A stretch of 64,000 nt of DNA from Notamacropus eugenii (Eukaryota; Chordata; Mammalia; Diprotodontia; Macropodidae): contig NC_092876.1 of assembly GCF_028372415.1 (NCBI RefSeq), forward strand, positions 61,838,385 through 61,902,384. Direction: 5' to 3'. Of the stretch, positions 57,401-63,400 are shown piece after piece (the first letter of the stretch is position 1; each line of letters starts with the position of its first letter). The notes beneath the pieces are model-generated. The model was not told the DNA's origin. It ran no database searches and worked only from the letters and a program-made list of their open reading frames with translations. A program made the position numbers and the translations under genes.

Positions 57401-60400
57401 CCCATCGATTAGGAATGTCTAAACAAATTGTGGCATATGAATATAATGGAATGTGATTATGCTATAGGAAAAAAATGCAAGGAGTTTAGAAAAAACATGG
57501 GAAGATTCGTGCAGATGAACAGAATGAAACCTGAAGAAAAATATGCACAATGAATATAAATGAAACGAACACTTAAAGGCAAGTGAGTTCCGATCCATTG
57601 TAATGTTCCACTTCCCTAGGACAGAAGATGGAAACAATTCCTTTCTGTATAGACGTGGGGAACTGTGGGCAAAGAATGTTGTATACACTGTCCTTGTGTT
57701 TGTGGATTTTTTAAACTGTTATTTCTTTGTTGCAAGGAAATGTTATGATGTAAAAAAAAGTAATTTGTAAAGTAACAAATTATGAATGAATGAAAATCTG
57801 ATCTGCTTAGAGGACACCCTCAGTCTGAAGGTCCCATTTAGAAGGTGGCGATATCTCTATAGGACAAGAGGTCCTGGGTTTGAGAGAGATCTCAGTCATG
57901 GGATTCTTCTTGTTAGGTCATAGGACAAAGTATTTGGAGCTGGAAGTGAGTTTGGAGGTTATCTCTAAGCCAATCCTCTTATTTTAGATATGAGGGAATC
58001 TGACTCAGAGAGGTACTGAGACACTTGTCCAGGGTCACTCAGATGTTGACTGCAGAGGAAAATCTGAGCCCAGGATCTCTGACCCCAGAGGAAGGTGTCT
58101 TTTTACTTTCTCATGAAATGCATCCTTCTCTCACTCTCCCTGAGCAGGCCCTTACCTGATGCTTGGCTGGGAGGCTGCCCCCTCGCTTGTACCATGAGAC
58201 CTGAGCGTGGGCCTGACCTGCCACAATGCAGTTTAGCTCCACCGTCTGTCCTTCAGCCACAGATGAGGATGATGACTCGATCCTGATTGGAGGTGTGACA
58301 CCCTGGGCTGGGGACACAGAGGACTGGTTGGGACCTTGGCACAGCTTCTCTGGACAGGGAGATGGGGAGGCTGGGACAGGGCAGTGGGGCCCACCAGACC
58401 TAGTGGGGAGATGGGAACTAGAAACGGCATAGTGTAAGGCAGTAGGACGAAAACTTGATGTGGAGTAGGAAGGCCAGGGCTACCAGTGTATGCTGATGAA
58501 AATACGTCACACTTTCTAGGCCTTAGTCCATTCATCTCTAAAATGAGAGGATGAGATCAGACAGCTTTTTCAGCTCCACAGTTTCAAGTTCCTTATAATG
58601 TCTTAGGTTAGGGTTTGGGGCCAACTCAGAGATACATCAGTTATAGGAGGAGCGGGGATCAAAGGATTTCCCAGGCACATACTGGAGAAGAGGGGCTTTG
58701 CTGGGGCCACATGGCCGTCAGCAGTCTCCTCCATGACCCTGGGACTCTCACCAGGGATGGAGCCTTCAGGCTCAATAGTGACAAGGACAGAGGCTTCCTG
58801 GGGGGTGGAGCTGCCAACCACTCTGCACACGTATTCTCCAGAGTCAGCTGGGGACACCTGATTTAGTCGCAGAAGGGAGCCATGGACCTGAGCAGAGGAG
58901 AATGAGAGAAAGCAGAAAAATGACTGAGGAATTCTCAAGGCTAAGACCAAGAGCCCCCAGGACCCTAGGACACAGGAAGTGCTCCTTCTGAGCAGGGGAA
59001 ATCTTTAGGGGACTTGGGGCCTCCTGACAATGAGCTGGGTGGAGAATGAGCCATATCGTTGATGAACACACATTAATACATAATGTATACACATAGAAAA
59101 TACACATGCATATACACAACATACATATACATATACATATTACATATGTACTGTGTATATACAGCTATATTTATGTGTGTGTACACACACACACACATAC
59201 ACATATATGTTCACTCAATACACTGGAGGTGGTCCATGCAGGAATTTATTTTTGCTTGATTATGCATGTTTGCTATAAGGGTTTTGTTCCACCTCCCCCC
59301 CCTTTTTTTAATAGCGGAAGACAGGTGGGAGAGAGAGAAAAAAAGCATTTTGTTAACTGGAAAAATGACAAGAAACTTGGGAAACCCATCATGGGGAGCA
59401 GAGAACTTCCACCCCCCAAGCCCTTCCAGATCTGTCTCTCTCCCAACCTGCCCAGATGGATCCATACCTGGTGCCGGGCAGGGAGGGTGCCACCACGCTT
59501 GTACCATGTGACCTGGGCATGGGCTTGCCCTGCGATGATGCACTTTAGATCTAGGGTCTGACCTTCAGCCACAGATGAGGAAGATGACTCAATCCTGATT
59601 GGGGGTGTGATGTCCTGGGCTGGGAACACAGAGGAAAGGTCAGGGACCTAGTACAGTTTCTTCAGCAGAGACATGGGGAGGCCAGAATAGAACTATGGAG
59701 AAAGTAGGATCTCACTGATGTCCTAGGGAAGGCCCCAAGGACCACCTTTGAGGTTCATCAGCTTCTTGGCTCCACTCTCACAGTGGAGAAAGGGTGATGT
59801 GAACATTCCCTAGACACCAGCCAGAGAAGGTAGAGGTTCCTGGGCAGGATTCCACTGGTGATGCACCAGGCCCTGAGATGTCCCTGACCCTAGGCCCCTT
59901 ACCTTGGACAGAGCCATGCACAGAGCCCTCTGGTTCGATGGTAACAAGGACAGAGGCTTCATGGTGGCTGGAGCCGCTGACCACCCGGCACACATACTCT
60001 CCAGAGTCAGCTGGAGACACTTGGTGCAGTTGTAGCCGGGAGCCATGAACCTGATCGAGACAATTCAATTCAACTGGATTCAACAAGCTTTGATTAAGAT
60101 CCAGAAGGTGCTAGGCACTGTGCTAAGACACAGAAATAAAACAGTTCCTGCCCTCCAGGAGATTATATTCTATTAGGTGAAGGGGAACAGGATCTAACTC
60201 CTCCCCTCTCGCATATATATATATATATAGACAAAAAAATAAAAACAAATAAATTGGGGGGTTGGTGAGCACTAATAACTGGAAGAATCAGAAAAGCTTC
60301 TTCAAAGAGTTGGCCCTTGAGCTGAGTCTTGAAGAGAGTTAGAAAGTGTATAGGAGAGCATTCCAGGTATGGAGGACAGCCAGGGCAAGGGTATGGAGGT

Positions 60401-63400
60401 AGGAGATGGCAGGTTGTATATGGAGAAGACTAAGTTGGCCAGTTTGGCTCCAGTATGGAGTAAGTGAAGGGCAGTGATGGGGGCTGGAGTGAACGGCTTT
60501 AAATGCCAGAGGAACTTGTACTTGGTCCTAGAGGCAATCAGGAGTCATTTAAACTTCCTGAGGCCATGAGTGAGGTCATGAGACTTGTGCTTTAGAAACA
60601 CCACTTTGATAGTGGTGTGAAGGATGGATTGGAGAGGGGAGAGGCCAGAGGTGGGGAAACCAATTAGTTAGGGGGCTACTGGAGTCATCCTGCATCCTGA
60701 GAGTCTGATGAGGGTGGAGAGGAGGTGTAGATAAGGGATGCGGGGTGAATTGAAAGCTTGAGTCAGGGATTCCTCAGGCTAAAGCCTCCATGCCCTCTGG
60801 CCTTCTGAAAGCCACCTGCTTTTCAACAGGTAGGTGCCTCCTCAGTGCCCTCTGACTCAGCTAGGAAACCTTCAACTCATCTGTCCGTTATCTCTCACAG
60901 GGTCCGGAGTCCTTATGGGTGCTCATTCTGACCTGCCTGGTAGGCACTGAGCCATCCTCAGGGACTTAGGAAGTCAGGGTTTCCTCCTGGGTGATGTTAT
61001 AGGGATTGGGAGGGAGAACTGAGGGCAATAGAAAGCTTCCATATACATCTTTCTTCTACTTTTTCCAAGGCTATACCTGGTGCCTGGCTGGAAGGCTGCC
61101 TCCTCGCTTGTACCAAGTGACCTGGGCATGGGCCTGCCCAGCCACGACACAGTTCAGAACCAGGGTCTGTCCCTCAGCGACAGCAGAGGAAGAGGATTCA
61201 ATCTTGATTGGGGGAGTGACACCCGGGGCTAGGTGGGAGGATGGACACAGAGAGTGGGTCATCAGTTGCACCAGGGGCTTAAAGTTATCCCGGACCAGCC
61301 CACTGCCCATTGGGTACCCCCTTTGCCTTCACTTACGGTAGGAGAAGCTGGCGCCTTGGCCTCCGGTGACTGTGACCGTCAGAGAGGCTTCCACTCCATT
61401 GGCTGCACGACACACATACTCACCAGCATCAGCCGGGGTGACGTGGAAGATGTACAGGCGGGAGCCACGGACCTGCAAAGACAGCCATGAAGGGGCATGG
61501 GCAGAAATCTGGAGCTTTCCCTCTCCCAGAATTTTAGCAGTGGAAGGGCTCCCTAACGGCATCTGGTCCAAGCTTTCCCTGAACAATCAATAAGCTCAGT
61601 CAACAAGCATTTAACATGGGCTGAGGATGACCAAGAAAGGAAAAATACAATTCCTGACCTCAACAAGATTCCAGTCTATCAGGGGAGGCGATCTGGAGGC
61701 CATGTCACTAGCGAGTGGTCACCCAGCCCCCACCTGACGATTCCCAGCACGGACCCTAGGATCCAAGGCCTTCATTTCCAATCCCTGCTGTGGCACCTAC
61801 TGCCTGTGTGATCGTAGGTAAGCCACTTCCCTTGGCTTCCTCACTTCTTGGACTGGAGGACCTTGGAGGGCCCTTTGGGCTCTGGATCTATGATGCTAGC
61901 AAAGGAGAGTGGACTTCCTTCGAGGGCCAACCATTCTGCTTTGGGGTCAGAGGGAGCAGAGAGCTCTCTGTACTCCTTGTCTACTCTGAGAACTCCTCCC
62001 TTTGATAACAATAATTATTATTTTGATCTTACGTATAATTATTACTAGTAGCATTTATATAACACTTTAAGGCTGAAAAAGTTCTTTATAAATGTTACCT
62101 CATTTGATATTCACAACCACCTTGGGAGGGAGACGCTATCATCTATCCTGCTTTTACAAATAGGAAACTGGGGGAAAAAAGGTTAAGTGACTTGCTCAAG
62201 GTCTCCCTGCTAGTAAGTGTCTGAGGCAGGATTTGAATCCAGGTCTCCCTGGCTCCAAGTCCGAGCTGAGCCACTCACCTGTTACCTCCTTTAAGGCTCA
62301 GCTCAAATACCACCTCCAACATGAAACCTTTACTGATTCTTGCAGTTAAGGTTCCTTCTTGCCTTAAATGATCATGGGGCAACTTTTTTTTTTTTTTAAA
62401 TATGCCATGCTTCTCACTAGAGTGGATAGTCCTTGAGGCAGAGAATGTTTTTGTTTTGTCTTTGTTATCACTACTGCCTGGTACAGAGTCTACTACCTTA
62501 TACACAGTAGGAATTTAATAATTGTTCATTGTATTGGAATGGGCCAGATACTCAGACTGAGAGCTGCCTACTGGGCTTCCTTCATCTCCCCCTCTTAAGG
62601 ATTCCCCCCCCCCCTCATGCCCCTCAACCTCTTCTATGGTCTTCTGTGGCAGAGGGATCCTGTACCTGGTGCCGGGCAGGGAGGCTGCCTCCTCGCTTGT
62701 ACCAAGTGACCTGGGCGTGGGCCTGCCCAGCAACCACACAGCTCAGGTCTACCGTCTGCCCTTCAGCCACTGTTGGGGATGAGGATTCGATCCGGACAGG
62801 TGCAGGGGTGGCTGGGGCTGCAGACACAGGAGTCAGGGCAGGACATCAGATTCAGAAGCAAAAGTAGGTGGTGAAGAGGAGACAGGGAAGGGGAAATAAG
62901 GAGGCCAGAGAAAGCTAAGCAGAGGGCTGGTCAAGGGAAATTTGAGGAGAGTTATGCAGAAAGGGATAATGGAGGGCCAGGGTAAAGCAGGAAATCAGAA
63001 GTCCAAGGGAAGCTGGGCCCCTAAGCTAGGCTTCCAGCAGCCAGGGAGTGGGGCACCTGCAGCCCTGGCGGGAGATAGGGGGGCTTTCCCTTTGTCCCCA
63101 GGTTGTTCACCTGGGATGGAGCCATCATGGGAGCGGGAAGGCTGGACAGTGATGAGGAGGGAGGCCTCGTGGGGACGGGAATCTCGGACCACACGGCACA
63201 CGTACTCCCCAGAGTCAGCTGGGGTTACCTGGTACAGACGTAGCCAGGTTCCATGGTCCTGAGCAAGGGGAAGAAAGAAGGAGAGAGATGTGGGGCAGGA
63301 GGGGAAAGAGACACCCTCCAGGCTACTCCCAACCCCCTAGTGCCACCCGCTAGGCTCCCAGGAGTAGGAGAAGCTATGTGTGAGTCAAGGGTCCACAGGC

